This document shows positions 17,391-29,106 of a stretch of 64,000 nucleotides of DNA, one piece after another. This DNA is from Streptomyces glomeratus (GTDB lineage Bacteria; Actinomycetota; Actinomycetes; Streptomycetales; Streptomycetaceae). The DNA is taken from the NCBI RefSeq assembly GCF_021462825.1, contig NZ_JAKEEB010000008.1:1-64000 (forward strand), written 5' to 3'. The position numbers and the translations under genes are program-made. The notes under the pieces are model-generated. The model did no database searches. It saw only the letters and a program-made list of their open reading frames with translations, and had not been told where the DNA came from. Numbering within the stretch: the stretch's first letter is position 1; the number at the start of each line of letters is the position of its first letter.

Positions 17391-18674
17391 TCAGGAGGGC
17401 GCGAGGCTCTCCTCGGCGCGGGCGGTCCGGGGCGGCAGGGTCGGCGGCGGTCCGGAGACCGTGTCGCGCCACAGCTGCCGGGCGGCGGTCACCGTGGCGA
17501 GCAGCAGCAGTCCGTTGCGGGCGAGCAGGAGGGCGATGCCCAGCCGGTCGCTGGCGACGACGTTCGCGAAGCAGACGGGGAACTCCAGCACGGTCGCGAG
17601 GCAGGCGGCCAGCACGAGTCCGGCGGGCAGCGTCATCCGGCTGCCGCGCCGGCACAGGCACACGGCCGCGAGCCCCACCAGCCACACCAGGTACTGGGGG
17701 CTGATCACCCGGCTGGTGACCGTGAACAGCAGCACCGCCACGAAGGCCGCGTCCGCGAGCGCGTGCGGCGGCAGACGGCGGACGCGCACCCGCCACAGCA
17801 GCAACCAGCCGAAGGCGGTCACGGTCAGGGCCAGGGCCACCGTGCTGACCCAGTCGACGTACGGGCCGAGGAATTCCACCGAACCGTAGTTGAGCAGCAC
17901 CTGGCCCTTCCAGCCGAAGTGCCGGGCGACGTGGAAGACCAGCGAGCCCATCGACTCCACCTCGGTGCCGCGGTCGCGCTGGGCGGTCAGGAAGGCGAAG
18001 GAGCCGGGCGCCGTCAGGCCGAACAGCAGCGCCAGACCGCCGGCCGTCGCCGCGGCCGAGTACCAGGCACGGCGGCTTGCGGCCCCCGCCAGCAGCAGCA
18101 CCGGCCACACCTTCAGCAGGGCGCCGAAGGCCGTGAGCGCCCCCATCAGCCGCGGCCGGCCCGCCCCCGCCAGCAGCGCGGCCACCGCGACCGCGGTCAC
18201 CATCACGTCGTAGCGGGCGTAGACGGTGGGCCCGAGCAGGGCCACGCCGGCCGTCCACAGCCAGGCACCGCGCACCGTCCTGCCGGGGCGGCCTCCCGCG
18301 TACCGGAGCAGACAGAGGACCGCCAGATCGGCGAGGAGCGCGAGGACGTAGAAGGCCTGCGCGTAGTCCAGAAAGGGCAGCAGCGCGGGGGAGAGGATCG
18401 CGAGCGCGGCGGCGGGCGGGTACTGCCAGGTGACGTCGTCGTGTGGGAACGTCCCGGCGCTCAGGGTCTCGTACCACCCGTGGTAGATCACCGAGACGTC
18501 GGTGGTGACGTCGGGGCCGGGGAAGACGAACACCCGGAAGACGAAGAGCAGCAGGAGGGCTCTGGTCAGGATCCACACGGTGAACAGCCAGAGCGGGAAC
18601 CTCCGTGTGCCCGTCATATCCACTTGAGCCCCTAGTTCCGGCGCGTCGCGCGTCGTTGCCGCCTGCGGGGCCAT
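17391..18674 (-). CDS. Polytopic GT87-type mannosyltransferase (DUF2029)
   Basis: Membrane glycosyltransferase of 427 residues with about ten helices, of the polyprenyl-phosphate-mannose-dependent alpha-mannosyltransferase family that extends lipoglycans outside the membrane. Typical features are the first-loop acidic region (FPGPDVTTDVSVIYHGWYE), TWQYPPAAALAILSP, and the late SRVISPQYLVWL motif. ATG 18674 is chosen over the longer open frame because that would overlap the divergent PimB-like gene; Met at 18617 is an alternative. Divergent pairing with a PimB-like gene points to phosphatidylinositol mannoside or lipomannan-like synthesis. Confidence 0.85.
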   Translation of the reverse strand: MAPQAATTRDAPELGAQVDMTGTRRFPLWLFTVWILTRALLLLFVFRVFVFPGPDVTTDVSVIYHGWYETLSAGTFPHDDVTWQYPPAAALAILSPALLPFLDYAQAFYVLALLADLAVLCLLRYAGGRPGRTVRGAWLWTAGVALLGPTVYARYDVMVTAVAVAALLAGAGRPRLMGALTAFGALLKVWPVLLLAGAASRRAWYSAAATAGGLALLFGLTAPGSFAFLTAQRDRGTEVESMGSLVFHVARHFGWKGQVLLNYGSVEFLGPYVDWVSTVALALTVTAFGWLLLWRVRVRRLPPHALADAAFVAVLLFTVTSRVISPQYLVWLVGLAAVCLCRRGSRMTLPAGLVLAACLATVLEFPVCFANVVASDRLGIALLLARNGLLLLATVTAARQLWRDTVSGPPPTLPPRTARAEESLAPS

Positions 18675-18765
18675 GATTCCCCGCCGGACTGTGCGAGGGC
18701 CAAGAAGCGCGGCCGTGGGGAGCTGTGAGTACGGTCTCACGCCGGGTTCGGTACTGTCGACGACG

Positions 18766-21625
<2,860 letters not shown>

Positions 21626-21642
21626 GCTGAGATCCGGGCCCG

Positions 21643-23439
21643 CTACTTCCGGTAGATGGCCTCGATCTCCTCCGCGTAGTCCTTCGCCACCACACTGCGC
21701 CGGAGCTTCAGGGACGGCGTGAGGTGGCCCGACTCCTCGTCGAACTGGGAGGAGAGAATGCGGAACTTCCGCACCGATTCCGCCTTCGACACCGCGGCGT
21801 TGCCGTCGTCGACCGCTTCCTGGATCGCCGCGATCAGATCCGGGTCGTCGCGCAGCGACGCCGCGGTGGAACCCGCCGGCTTGCCGTGCTCGGCGGCCCA
21901 GCGGCTCAGGAACTCCTCGTCGAGGGTGATCAGCGCGCCCACGAAGGGCCGCCCGTCACCGACCACCATGCACTCCGCGACCAGCGCGTGCGCCCGGATG
22001 CGGTCCTCGATCACGGCCGGGGCGACGTTCTTGCCCCCCGCGGTGACGATGATCTCCTTCTTGCGGCCGGTGATCATCAGATAGCCGTCCTCGTCGAGGG
22101 TGCCGATGTCACCGGTGTGGAACCAGCCGTCGGCCAGCGCCTCCGCGGTCGCGGCCTCGTTGTTCCAGTACTCCCGGAAGACGTGCTCGCCGTGGATCAG
22201 CACCTCGCCGTCGTCCGCGATCCGCACCACGGAACCTGGCAGCGGCTGACCGACCGTACCGATCTTCTGCCGGTCCCAGGGGTTGAACGCAGTGGCCGCG
22301 GCGGTCTCGGTCAGTCCGTAGCCCTCCAGGACCGTGAAGCCGAGGCCGCGGAAGAAGTGGCCGAGGCGCTCGCCGAGCGGGGCGCCGCCGGAGATGGCGT
22401 ACTCGCCACGACCGCCCAGCACCGTGCGCAGCTTGCCGTAGACGAGCTTGTCGAACACCTTGTGCTTGATCTTCAGACCGAGCGACGGGCCGGACGGGGT
22501 GTCCAGGGCGCGGCTGTACGCGATCGCCGCGTCCACCGCCTTGTCGAAGATCTTCCCCTTGCCGTCCGCCTGAGCCTTGGCCCGCGCCGAGTTGTAGACC
22601 TTCTCGAAGACGCGCGGCACACCGAGGATCAACGTCGGCCGGAACGCGGCGAGTTCCTCGGTGAGGTTCTTGATGTCCGGGACGCAGCCCAGCTTGATGG
22701 GCGCCATCATGGGCGCGATCTGCACCAGACGACCCAGGACATGCGCGAGCGGCAGGAAGAGCAGGACGGAGCACTCGCCCGTGCGGAACAGCGGGCGCAG
22801 CCGCTCGACGATGTTGCCGCACTCGGCGAAGAAGTTGCGGTGCGTGAGCACACAGCCCTTGGGGCGTCCCGTGGTCCCACTGGTGTAGACGATCGTCGCC
22901 GGGTCGTCGGCCTTGGCGAGCGAGCTGCGCTCCTCGACCGTGGCGTCGCTGACGTCCTTGCCGGCCCGGCCCAGCTCCTCCACGCCTCCGGCCTCGATCT
23001 GCCAGACGTGCTTCAGCGCGGGCAGCCGGTCGCGCACCGACTCGACGGCCGCGGCGTGCGCGTCCAGCTCCACGATGCAGGCGGTCGCGCCCGAATCGCC
23101 GAGGACCCACTCCACCTGCTCCGGCGAGCTGGTCTCGTACACCGGCACGGTGACCGCCCCGGCGCTCCAGATCGCGAAGTCCAGCAGGGTCCACTCGTAG
23201 CGGGTGCGGGACAGGAGACCCACCCGGTCGCCCGGCTGCACGCCGGAGGCGATGAGTCCCTTGGCCGCGCTCCGCACCTCGGCGAGGAAGGTGGTGGCGG
23301 TGACGTCCTGCCAGGTGCCGCCCACCTTGCGGGCGATGACGGCGACGTCGGGATGCTGCGCGGCGTTTCTGCGGACGATGTCGGTCAGATTGCCGTCCGC
23401 AGGGACCTCGTACAAAGCCGGAAGGCTGAACTCGCGCAA
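21643..23439 (-). CDS. fadD: Long-chain fatty-acid-CoA ligase (FadD15-like)
   Basis: Adenylate-forming enzyme activating fatty acids to acyl-CoA via acyl-AMP; 598 residues. Motifs in order: TIVYTSGTTGRPKGC (ATP phosphate loop), LPLAHVLGR, GYGLTETAAA (adenine/acyl motif) and ITGRKKEIIVTAGGKNVAP (hinge and C-domain). The start codon is TTG 23439, eight bases after GAGGAG; no ATG or GTG in a better position exists. The promoter region holds a TetR-type palindrome (23675-23688) next to TACTGT on the minus strand, so expression is probably repressed in the absence of a fatty-acyl or related ligand. Confidence 0.95.
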   Translation of the reverse strand: MREFSLPALYEVPADGNLTDIVRRNAAQHPDVAVIARKVGGTWQDVTATTFLAEVRSAAKGLIASGVQPGDRVGLLSRTRYEWTLLDFAIWSAGAVTVPVYETSSPEQVEWVLGDSGATACIVELDAHAAAVESVRDRLPALKHVWQIEAGGVEELGRAGKDVSDATVEERSSLAKADDPATIVYTSGTTGRPKGCVLTHRNFFAECGNIVERLRPLFRTGECSVLLFLPLAHVLGRLVQIAPMMAPIKLGCVPDIKNLTEELAAFRPTLILGVPRVFEKVYNSARAKAQADGKGKIFDKAVDAAIAYSRALDTPSGPSLGLKIKHKVFDKLVYGKLRTVLGGRGEYAISGGAPLGERLGHFFRGLGFTVLEGYGLTETAAATAFNPWDRQKIGTVGQPLPGSVVRIADDGEVLIHGEHVFREYWNNEAATAEALADGWFHTGDIGTLDEDGYLMITGRKKEIIVTAGGKNVAPAVIEDRIRAHALVAECMVVGDGRPFVGALITLDEEFLSRWAAEHGKPAGSTAASLRDDPDLIAAIQEAVDDGNAAVSKAESVRKFRILSSQFDEESGHLTPSLKLRRSVVAKDYAEEIEAIYRK

Positions 23440-23674
23440 GACTGCTGCTCCTCATAGGGCGCCGACGCCACGACTCTGTGTGCTGCGACGGTGCGGTCCA
23501 AGGCTCGGTCAGGCACTCAGGCCTCCCACCGAAAATCGTTGGTTGAAACCCTGAGCACGACTGGACTGCCCGGACGTTACCCGCCGGTATGGCCTCCGGG
23601 ACAGGGGTTCCCGGCGAGATGTTCCCTGCGTCACACGTCTTGGCGTTCCTTCGCGCACAGTAGTCCACCCCTTT

Positions 23675-23688
23675 ACTGACTGGCCAGT
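23675..23688. promoter_or_regulatory. TetR-type operator in the fadD promoter region
   Basis: ACTGACTGGCCAGT contains the perfect 10-bp palindrome ACTGGCCAGT and lies within TTACTG-N6-CAGTAA (23673-23690). On the fadD strand a TACTGT -10 candidate is at 23662-23657, so the site would cover the -35 region. The rest of the 307-bp fadD/metallophosphoesterase gap shows no ORF or RNA that I recognise. Thirteen of 14 bases match the palindrome at 55810-55823. Confidence 0.6.
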
Positions 23689-23746
23689 AACCACAGGTCC
23701 GGCCGCCACTGTTCACATATGTCCCACAGCCCTACCCTTGATCGTC

Positions 23747-24544
23747 ATGGCACCCACACCGGACGGCACCTCCAAGACGCGCGTTCACGTCGTCAGCGAC
23801 GTGCACGGCAACGCGCGCGACCTGGCCAGAGCAGGGGACGGGGCCGACGCCCTGCTCTGCCTGGGGGACCTGGTCCTCTTCCTCGACTACGCCGACCACT
23901 CACGCGGGATCTTCCCGGACCTGTTCGGCAAGGAGAACGCCGACCGGATCGTGGCGCTGCGCACCGCCCGCCGCTTCGAGGAGGCACGCGCCTTCGGCGC
24001 CCGGCTGTGGGCCGGGGTGGGCGAGGACCGTGCCACGGCGATCGAGAAGGCGGTGCGCAAGCAGTACACCGAGCTGTTCGCCGCGTTCCCGACCCCGACC
24101 TACGCCACCTACGGCAATGTCGACATACCGGCCCTGTGGTCCGAGTACGCCGGTGCCGGCACCACCGTGCTCGACGGCGAGCGGGTGCAGATCGGCGGCT
24201 GGACGTTCGGCTTCGTCGGCGGCGGCCTGCGCACCCCCATGCGGACCCCGTACGAGATCAGCGACGAGGAGTACGCGGCGAAGATCGAGGCGGTGGGCGA
24301 GGTGGACGTGCTGTGCACCCACATCCCGCCGGAGGTGCCCGAGCTGGTCTACGACACGGTGGCGCGCCGCTTCGAGCGCGGCAGCCGGGCCCTGCTGGAG
24401 GCCATCCGCCGCACGCGCCCGCGCTACTCGCTCTTCGGTCATGTCCACCAGCCGCTGGTGCGCCGGATGCGGATCGGCGCCACGGAGTGCGTGAACGTGG
24501 GGCATTTCGCGGGGAGCGGGAGGCCCTGGGCGCTGGAGTGGTGA
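23747..24544 (+). CDS. Calcineurin-like metallophosphoesterase
   Basis: A 265-residue cytosolic phosphoesterase with the binuclear-metal motifs in order: SDVHGNARDL (Asp, His), CLGDLV (Asp), YGNVD (Asn), THIPP (His) and GHVHQPL (two His). The fold and the GHVH end resemble YfcE/icc-type phosphodiesterases; the substrate cannot be assigned. ATG 23747 lies 8 nt after TACCCT (23733-23738), a leaderless arrangement; a TTG three codons earlier is the only alternative. It is divergent from fadD and precedes an SRPBCC gene. Confidence 0.9.
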   Translation: MAPTPDGTSKTRVHVVSDVHGNARDLARAGDGADALLCLGDLVLFLDYADHSRGIFPDLFGKENADRIVALRTARRFEEARAFGARLWAGVGEDRATAIEKAVRKQYTELFAAFPTPTYATYGNVDIPALWSEYAGAGTTVLDGERVQIGGWTFGFVGGGLRTPMRTPYEISDEEYAAKIEAVGEVDVLCTHIPPEVPELVYDTVARRFERGSRALLEAIRRTRPRYSLFGHVHQPLVRRMRIGATECVNVGHFAGSGRPWALEW

Positions 24545-24714
24545 CCCGCGGGTGCCCGGACCGCGCCCCGCACGAAGGGGCCGGTGGCCGAACCGCAGGT
24601 GGGGTGGTCGCGGCACGGCGCGTGCGCGGTAGCCTTCACGCTGCACACACGTGCGCACGTGCGCACGGACGCACCACCCTCCCTCACCGGACCGCATCTG
24701 GAGGAGCCACGGCG

Positions 24715-25167
24715 ATGGCGGAACACACCAGCTCGAGCATCACGATCGAGGCGGCTCCGGCCGACGTCATGCGGGTGATCGCCGACTTCGCGCGCTACCC
24801 GGACTGGACGGGAGAGGTGAAGGAGGCGGAGGTCCTCGCGGCGGACGCACACGGCCGTGCCGAGCAGGTGCGCCTGGTCATGGACGCGGGCGCGATCAAG
24901 GACGACCAGACGCTCGCGTACACCTGGACGGGCGAGAACGAGGTCTCCTGGACCCTCGTCAAGTCCCAGATGCTCCGCTCTCTCGACGGCTCCTACCTGC
25001 TGAAGCCGGCCGCCTCCGGCGGCACGGAGGTGACGTACCAGCTGACGGTCGACGTCAAGATCCCGATGCTCGGCATGATCAAGCGCAAGGCGGAGAAGGT
25101 CATCATCGACCGGGCCCTGGCCGGGCTGAAGAAGCGGGTGGAGTCGGGCGAGAAGCACGAGAAGTAG
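24715..25167 (+). CDS. SRPBCC (START-like) lipid-binding-type protein
   Basis: A 150-residue polyketide cyclase/START-fold protein: N-terminal strand SSITIEAAPADVMRVIADF, then PDWTGEVKEAEVL, central antiparallel strands (YTWTGENEVSWTLV) and the long C-terminal helix (KAEKVIIDRALAGLKKRVES) that closes a hydrophobic cavity. ATG 24715 has GGAGGAG upstream. The small ligand is unknown. It precedes the ArsA-like ATPase; the SRPBCC-ArsA pairing recurs in actinobacteria, which hints at a shared chaperone or membrane task. A 10-bp hairpin (25200-25222) follows. Confidence 0.85.
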   Translation: MAEHTSSSITIEAAPADVMRVIADFARYPDWTGEVKEAEVLAADAHGRAEQVRLVMDAGAIKDDQTLAYTWTGENEVSWTLVKSQMLRSLDGSYLLKPAASGGTEVTYQLTVDVKIPMLGMIKRKAEKVIIDRALAGLKKRVESGEKHEK

Positions 25168-25199
25168 GAGAACGGCTCGGCCCGGCCGGCCGAAGCGCG

Positions 25200-25222
25200 G
25201 TCCGGGGGCGCGGCCCCCGGAC
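25200..25222 (+). terminator. Terminator hairpin after the SRPBCC gene
   Basis: 10-bp GC stem (25200-25209 with 25213-25222) and 3-nt loop, 33 bases after the stop. No U-tract. Confidence 0.6.
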
Positions 25223-25292
25223 GCCACGGCGACTCCGGGCACGCCGGTGTCCTGCTCAGCCCCGCCGCCGGGCGCGGGTAGCGTTCACGACC

Positions 25293-26462
25293 ATGCGCAC
25301 CATCCTGATCACCGGCCCCGGCGGCTCCGGCCGCACCACCGTCGCCGCGGCCACCGCGCTGGAAGCGGCCCGGAGGGGCACCCGCACCCTCGTCCTCAGC
25401 GCCGACCGCACCGACACCCTCGGTGCCGTACTCGGAGTCCCCACCGGCACCACCCCCGCCGAGGCCGCGCCCGGGCTCACGGCCTGGCGCCCGGACGCCG
25501 ACGCCCGCTTCAGGGAGGACCTCGTCGCCTTCCAGGACCGCGCGGCCGGCGCCCTCGACCTGCTCGGCGCCGCACGGCTGGACCCCGAGGAGGTCACCCC
25601 GCTGCCCGGCGCCGAGGAACTCGCCCTCCTGCGTGCCCTGCGCGACGCAGCCCTCTCGGACTCGTACGACCTCCTCGTCGTCGACCTGCCGCCCGCCCCT
25701 CAGGCGCTGGCCCTCCTCGCCCTGCCCGAGGAACTCCGTCGCTATCTGCGCCGGCTGCTCCCGCCGGAGCGCCAGGCCGCGCGGGCCCTGCGCCCCGTGC
25801 TCGGCCGCCTCGCGGGAGTGCCGATGCCCGCCGAGTGGCTGTACGAGACCGCCGCCCGCTGGGACGTCGAACTGGCCGCCGTCGAGGCCGTCCTCGCCGA
25901 CCGGGCCACGAGCGTCTGGCTGGTCGCCGAGCCCGGCCCGGCCGGCGCCGACGCCGTCCGGTCCGCGGCCACCGGCCTCGCCCTGCGCGCCCTGCGCCCC
26001 GAGGTCCTGGTCGCGAACCGCGTCCTGCCCGAGGACGCCCCGGACCCCTGGCTCGCCGGGCTCGTCGCCCAGCAGCGCAAGACCGTGGAGGAGTGGCGGG
26101 GCGTCCACGGCGTCCATGACGTCCCCCATCTCGGCAGGGACCCTCGCGGCGCCGACGACCTCGCCGCGCTCGCCGTCCCCGCCGTCGACCGGGCGCCCGC
26201 CCCGGCCGAGTGGCCCGTGAGGGACCGCCTCGCCGCCGACGGTGTGCTCGTATGGCACATCCCGCTGCCCGGCGTCATACGCGACGACCTGGACCTCGTG
26301 CGGCGGGGCGACGAACTGGTCGTGACCGCGGGTCCGTTCCGCCGTGTCGTCCCGCTGCCGTCGGCCCTGCGCCGGTGCACCGTGTCCGGGGCCGCGCTGC
26401 GGGAGGGCGAGCTGCGCATCCGGTTCGCGCCGGACCCGGAGCTGTGGCCGCGCCGGGTCTGA
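25293..26462 (+). CDS. ArsA-like P-loop ATPase
   Basis: A 389-residue cytosolic ATPase of the ArsA/GET3 deviant-Walker class. The P-loop is GPGGSGRTT (residues about 8-16): the first invariant Lys of the deviant KGGxGK motif is not seen and the second is replaced by Arg, so ATP hydrolysis may be altered. Switch-like DRTDTLG and VVDLPPAP follow. The C-terminal part has a small beta domain (RVVPLPSALRRCTVSGA) as in actinobacterial ArsA relatives. ATG 25293 lies 8 nt after TAGCGT (25279-25284), suggesting leaderless translation. There are no arsenic genes nearby, so metalloid transport is unlikely. Confidence 0.82.
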   Translation: MRTILITGPGGSGRTTVAAATALEAARRGTRTLVLSADRTDTLGAVLGVPTGTTPAEAAPGLTAWRPDADARFREDLVAFQDRAAGALDLLGAARLDPEEVTPLPGAEELALLRALRDAALSDSYDLLVVDLPPAPQALALLALPEELRRYLRRLLPPERQAARALRPVLGRLAGVPMPAEWLYETAARWDVELAAVEAVLADRATSVWLVAEPGPAGADAVRSAATGLALRALRPEVLVANRVLPEDAPDPWLAGLVAQQRKTVEEWRGVHGVHDVPHLGRDPRGADDLAALAVPAVDRAPAPAEWPVRDRLAADGVLVWHIPLPGVIRDDLDLVRRGDELVVTAGPFRRVVPLPSALRRCTVSGAALREGELRIRFAPDPELWPRRV

Positions 26463-26563
26463 CCGGGGGCGTCCGGGGCGCCCGGGAACGGCCCCGTACA
26501 CGATGAATCGCGTACCCCCGATCGGGTAACGTCGGGGGTACGAACCGCAGTCAGGAGTCCGCC

Positions 26564-27088
26564 ATGAGCGAAGAGCGCCCCCGGTCCCACGCGGCACAGG
26601 GGGAGGCCGCCGATGGTGGGGGTACACCCTGGGCGAACGAGGCCGGGAACATGGGGGAGACGGCATCCGACGCCGACGCCTGGGCCAAGGCGTGCGCCGA
26701 GGACCTCGCCGCGGAGAAGGCCCGCCGCCGTGACCGGTACGGACCGCCGCCCGGCTCGGCCGCCGAGGAGCTGCGCAAGCTCGTCGACGCCGTCGCGGAC
26801 AAGCTGTCCGAGCTGCCGACGCCCCTGTTCGGTGCCGCTGCCTCGGGCGCGGCGCAGCAGATGGTCCAGCAGGTGGTGCAGCAGGCCAAGGCCGCCGTCG
26901 AACCGGTGATAGAGCGCAATCCGGAGGTCTTCGACCATCTCGCCGCGGCCGGTTCGGAGCTGCTCGCGGCCTACCGCTCCGCCGTCGAGGCCCAGGAGAA
27001 ACGCTGGACGAACCGCACCTCCGGAGACGCCGGCCCCCGCCGCCGGGGCGGGGAGCAGGGGCCCGGAGAGCACATCGACCTCGACTAG
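26564..27088 (+). CDS. SCO2127-like (DUF5304-type) protein upstream of glkA
   Basis: Hydrophilic 174-residue protein without membrane segments. The start is polar; a helical core covers about 45-145 (AEELRKLVDAVADKLSELP; AAQQMVQQVVQQAKAAVEP); the end is charged and ends HIDLD. Length and position directly before glucokinase correspond to SCO2127 of S. coelicolor, which has been reported to influence glucose uptake and glucokinase expression. I infer the same role by position. AGGAG precedes the ATG. The gap to glkA is 110 bp. Confidence 0.8.
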   Translation: MSEERPRSHAAQGEAADGGGTPWANEAGNMGETASDADAWAKACAEDLAAEKARRRDRYGPPPGSAAEELRKLVDAVADKLSELPTPLFGAAASGAAQQMVQQVVQQAKAAVEPVIERNPEVFDHLAAAGSELLAAYRSAVEAQEKRWTNRTSGDAGPRRRGGEQGPGEHIDLD

Positions 27089-27198
27089 CCGACCGGAGCG
27101 CTCAGCGCCCGGGAGGAGGCCGCAGGGAGCATCCGACAGCCCTCAGCGCCCTCGGGTACGGTTGGCCGTAGCGGGGCTCGACCGAAACTGAGGGATTC

Positions 27199-28152
27199 AT
27201 GGGACTCACCATCGGCGTCGACATCGGCGGCACGAAGATCGCGGCCGGTGTGGTCGACGAGGAAGGCAACATCCTCTCGACCCACAAGGTGCCGACTCCG
27301 GGCACGCCCGAGGCCATCGTGGACGCCATTGCCGCTGCAGTCGAGGGCGCCCATGCGGGGCACGAGATCGTCGGCGTCGGGATCGGTGCCGCCGGCTACG
27401 TCAACCGTCAGCGCTCCACGGTCTACTTCGCGCCGAACATCGACTGGCGCCAGGAGCCGCTGAAGGAGAAGGTCGAGGCCCGTGTGGGCCTCCCGGTGGT
27501 CGTCGAGAACGACGCGAACGCGGCCGCGTGGGGCGAGTACAAGTTCGGCGCGGGCAAGGGCCACCGCAACGTCATCTGCATCACGCTCGGCACCGGCCTC
27601 GGCGGCGGCATCATCATCGGCAACAAGCTCCGCCGCGGCCACTTCGGCGTGGCCGCGGAGTTCGGCCACATCCGGATGGTCCCGGACGGCCTGCTGTGCG
27701 GCTGCGGCTCGCAGGGCTGCTGGGAGCAGTACGCCTCCGGCCGCGCCCTGGTGCGGTACGCCAAGCAGCGCGCCAACGCCACCCCCGAGAACGCCGAGCT
27801 GCTGCTCTCGCTCGGCAACGGCACCCCCGACGGCATCGAGGGCAAGCACATCTCCATGGCCGCCCGCCAGGGCGACCCGGTGGCCGTCGACTCCTACCGC
27901 GAGCTGGCCCGCTGGGCCGGTGCCGGCCTCGCCGACCTGGCCTCGCTGTTCGACCCCTCCGCCTTCATCGTCGGCGGCGGCCTCTCGGACGAGGGCGAGC
28001 TGGTCCTCGACCCGATCCGCAAGTCGTACAAGCGCTGGCTGGTCGGCGGCAACTGGCGCCCGGTCGCCGATGTCATCGCCGCGCAGCTCGGCAACAAGGC
28101 GGGCCTGGTCGGCGCCGCGGACCTGGCCCGGGAGCCCGACCCGATCATGTGA
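27199..28152 (+). CDS. glkA: ROK-family glucokinase
   Basis: ATP-dependent glucose kinase, 317 residues, cytosolic. It has the phosphate motif DIGGTK near the N-terminus, NDANAAAWGEY in the sugar site, LGTGLGGG, and the ROK zinc signature with a His (GHIRM) followed by three cysteines in CGCGSQGC. It feeds glycolysis and in Streptomyces is the central element of glucose repression. TGAGGGA precedes the ATG. It follows the SCO2127-like gene, the classical streptomycete pairing. Confidence 0.97.
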   Translation: MGLTIGVDIGGTKIAAGVVDEEGNILSTHKVPTPGTPEAIVDAIAAAVEGAHAGHEIVGVGIGAAGYVNRQRSTVYFAPNIDWRQEPLKEKVEARVGLPVVVENDANAAAWGEYKFGAGKGHRNVICITLGTGLGGGIIIGNKLRRGHFGVAAEFGHIRMVPDGLLCGCGSQGCWEQYASGRALVRYAKQRANATPENAELLLSLGNGTPDGIEGKHISMAARQGDPVAVDSYRELARWAGAGLADLASLFDPSAFIVGGGLSDEGELVLDPIRKSYKRWLVGGNWRPVADVIAAQLGNKAGLVGAADLAREPDPIM

Positions 28153-28242
28153 CGCGAGCAGGGGCGGATGCGGACCGCGCGCATCGGGTGTGCCTTCCGC
28201 GGCGGCCACCTCCGCCCCACCTTGCGGCGTATCTTGATCGGC

Positions 28243-29064
28243 ATGGCGACGACCATCACGCTGCCCAACTCCCGTGCCGAGTCCGACGGTTCGGCCGTCA
28301 TCCGCGTCCTCAGCTACAACATCCGCTCGATGCGCGACGACACCGACGCGCTCGCCCGCGTGATCAGCGCCTGCGCGCCCGACCTGGTGCTCGTCCAGGA
28401 GGCGCCCCGCTTCTTCCGCTGGCGCAAGAAGCTCGCCCGGCTGGCGGCGGCCTCCGACCTCGTGGTCCTCTCCGGCGGCGCCACCGCCGCCGGACCGGCC
28501 CTGCTGTGCTCGCTGCGTGCCACCGTCGAGCGCACCGAGGACGTGCTGCTGCCGCTCACCCCGGGTCTGCACCGGCGGGGACTTGCGACGGCGGTCGTGC
28601 GGTTCGGCGGTGCGCGGCTCGGCGTCATCAGCTGCCATCTGAGCCTGCGGAAGGACGAGCGGTACGCGCAGGGCGGCATGCTGCTCGACCGGCTCGCCGG
28701 CCTCGGCACGGCGCATGCGGTCGTCGGCGGCGACCTCAACGAACGGCCGGACGGTCCCACCTTCGCGCGCCTGGCCACCGCACTCCAGGACGGGCGGGCC
28801 GCCGCTCCCTGGGGCGCCGAGCACACCTGGACGCCGGCCGATCCCTACCAGCGCATCGACGCGATCTTCGCGACGCGGGGCGTCGAGGTCCTCGGCTGCG
28901 GCGTCCCGCTCGGCCACCCCGGGGTGACGCAGAGGGACCTGAGGGCGGCCACGGACCACCTTCCGGTCCTGGCCGCCCTCAGGGTTCCCGCGTCCTGGAC
29001 ACAGGGGCCGGCCGGACCGATCACATGGACCGGCCGGACTGATCACATGGACCGGCCGGACTGA
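28243..29064 (+). CDS. Endonuclease/exonuclease/phosphatase-family protein
   Basis: A 273-residue EEP-fold hydrolase: LSYNIRSM (Asn), LVQEAP (Glu metal ligand), ISCHLS (His), GGDLNERPDG (Asp and Asn), RIDAIF (Asp) and TDHLPVLA (catalytic Asp-His). It is probably a metal-dependent nuclease or sugar-phosphate/lipid phosphatase. ATG 28243 lies 7 nt after TATCTT (28230-28235), so the transcript may be leaderless; the frame is open 25 codons further upstream. The last 20 residues (from about PAGPITWTG) are encoded by a 22-bp tandem repeat and are not part of the fold. Confidence 0.85.
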   Translation: MATTITLPNSRAESDGSAVIRVLSYNIRSMRDDTDALARVISACAPDLVLVQEAPRFFRWRKKLARLAAASDLVVLSGGATAAGPALLCSLRATVERTEDVLLPLTPGLHRRGLATAVVRFGGARLGVISCHLSLRKDERYAQGGMLLDRLAGLGTAHAVVGGDLNERPDGPTFARLATALQDGRAAAPWGAEHTWTPADPYQRIDAIFATRGVEVLGCGVPLGHPGVTQRDLRAATDHLPVLAALRVPASWTQGPAGPITWTGRTDHMDRPD

Positions 29065-29073
29065 TCACATGGG
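29008..29073 (+). repeat. Three-copy 22-bp tandem repeat across the EEP gene end
   Basis: Units at 29008-29029, 29030-29051 and 29052-29073, built on CCGGCCGGACTGATCACATG followed by GA/GG, with one or two substitutions between copies. The stop TGA (29062-29064) lies in the third copy. Because 22 is not a multiple of 3, copy-number changes would alter the reading frame of the tail. Confidence 0.85.
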
Positions 29074-29106
29074 CCGTTCCCACTGATCGCAGGCACCGGT
29101 CGGAGG

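Noticed and set aside
29008..29073. CRISPR-like repeat array
   Set aside because: The 22-bp units are contiguous without spacers and there are no cas genes; it is a simple tandem repeat.
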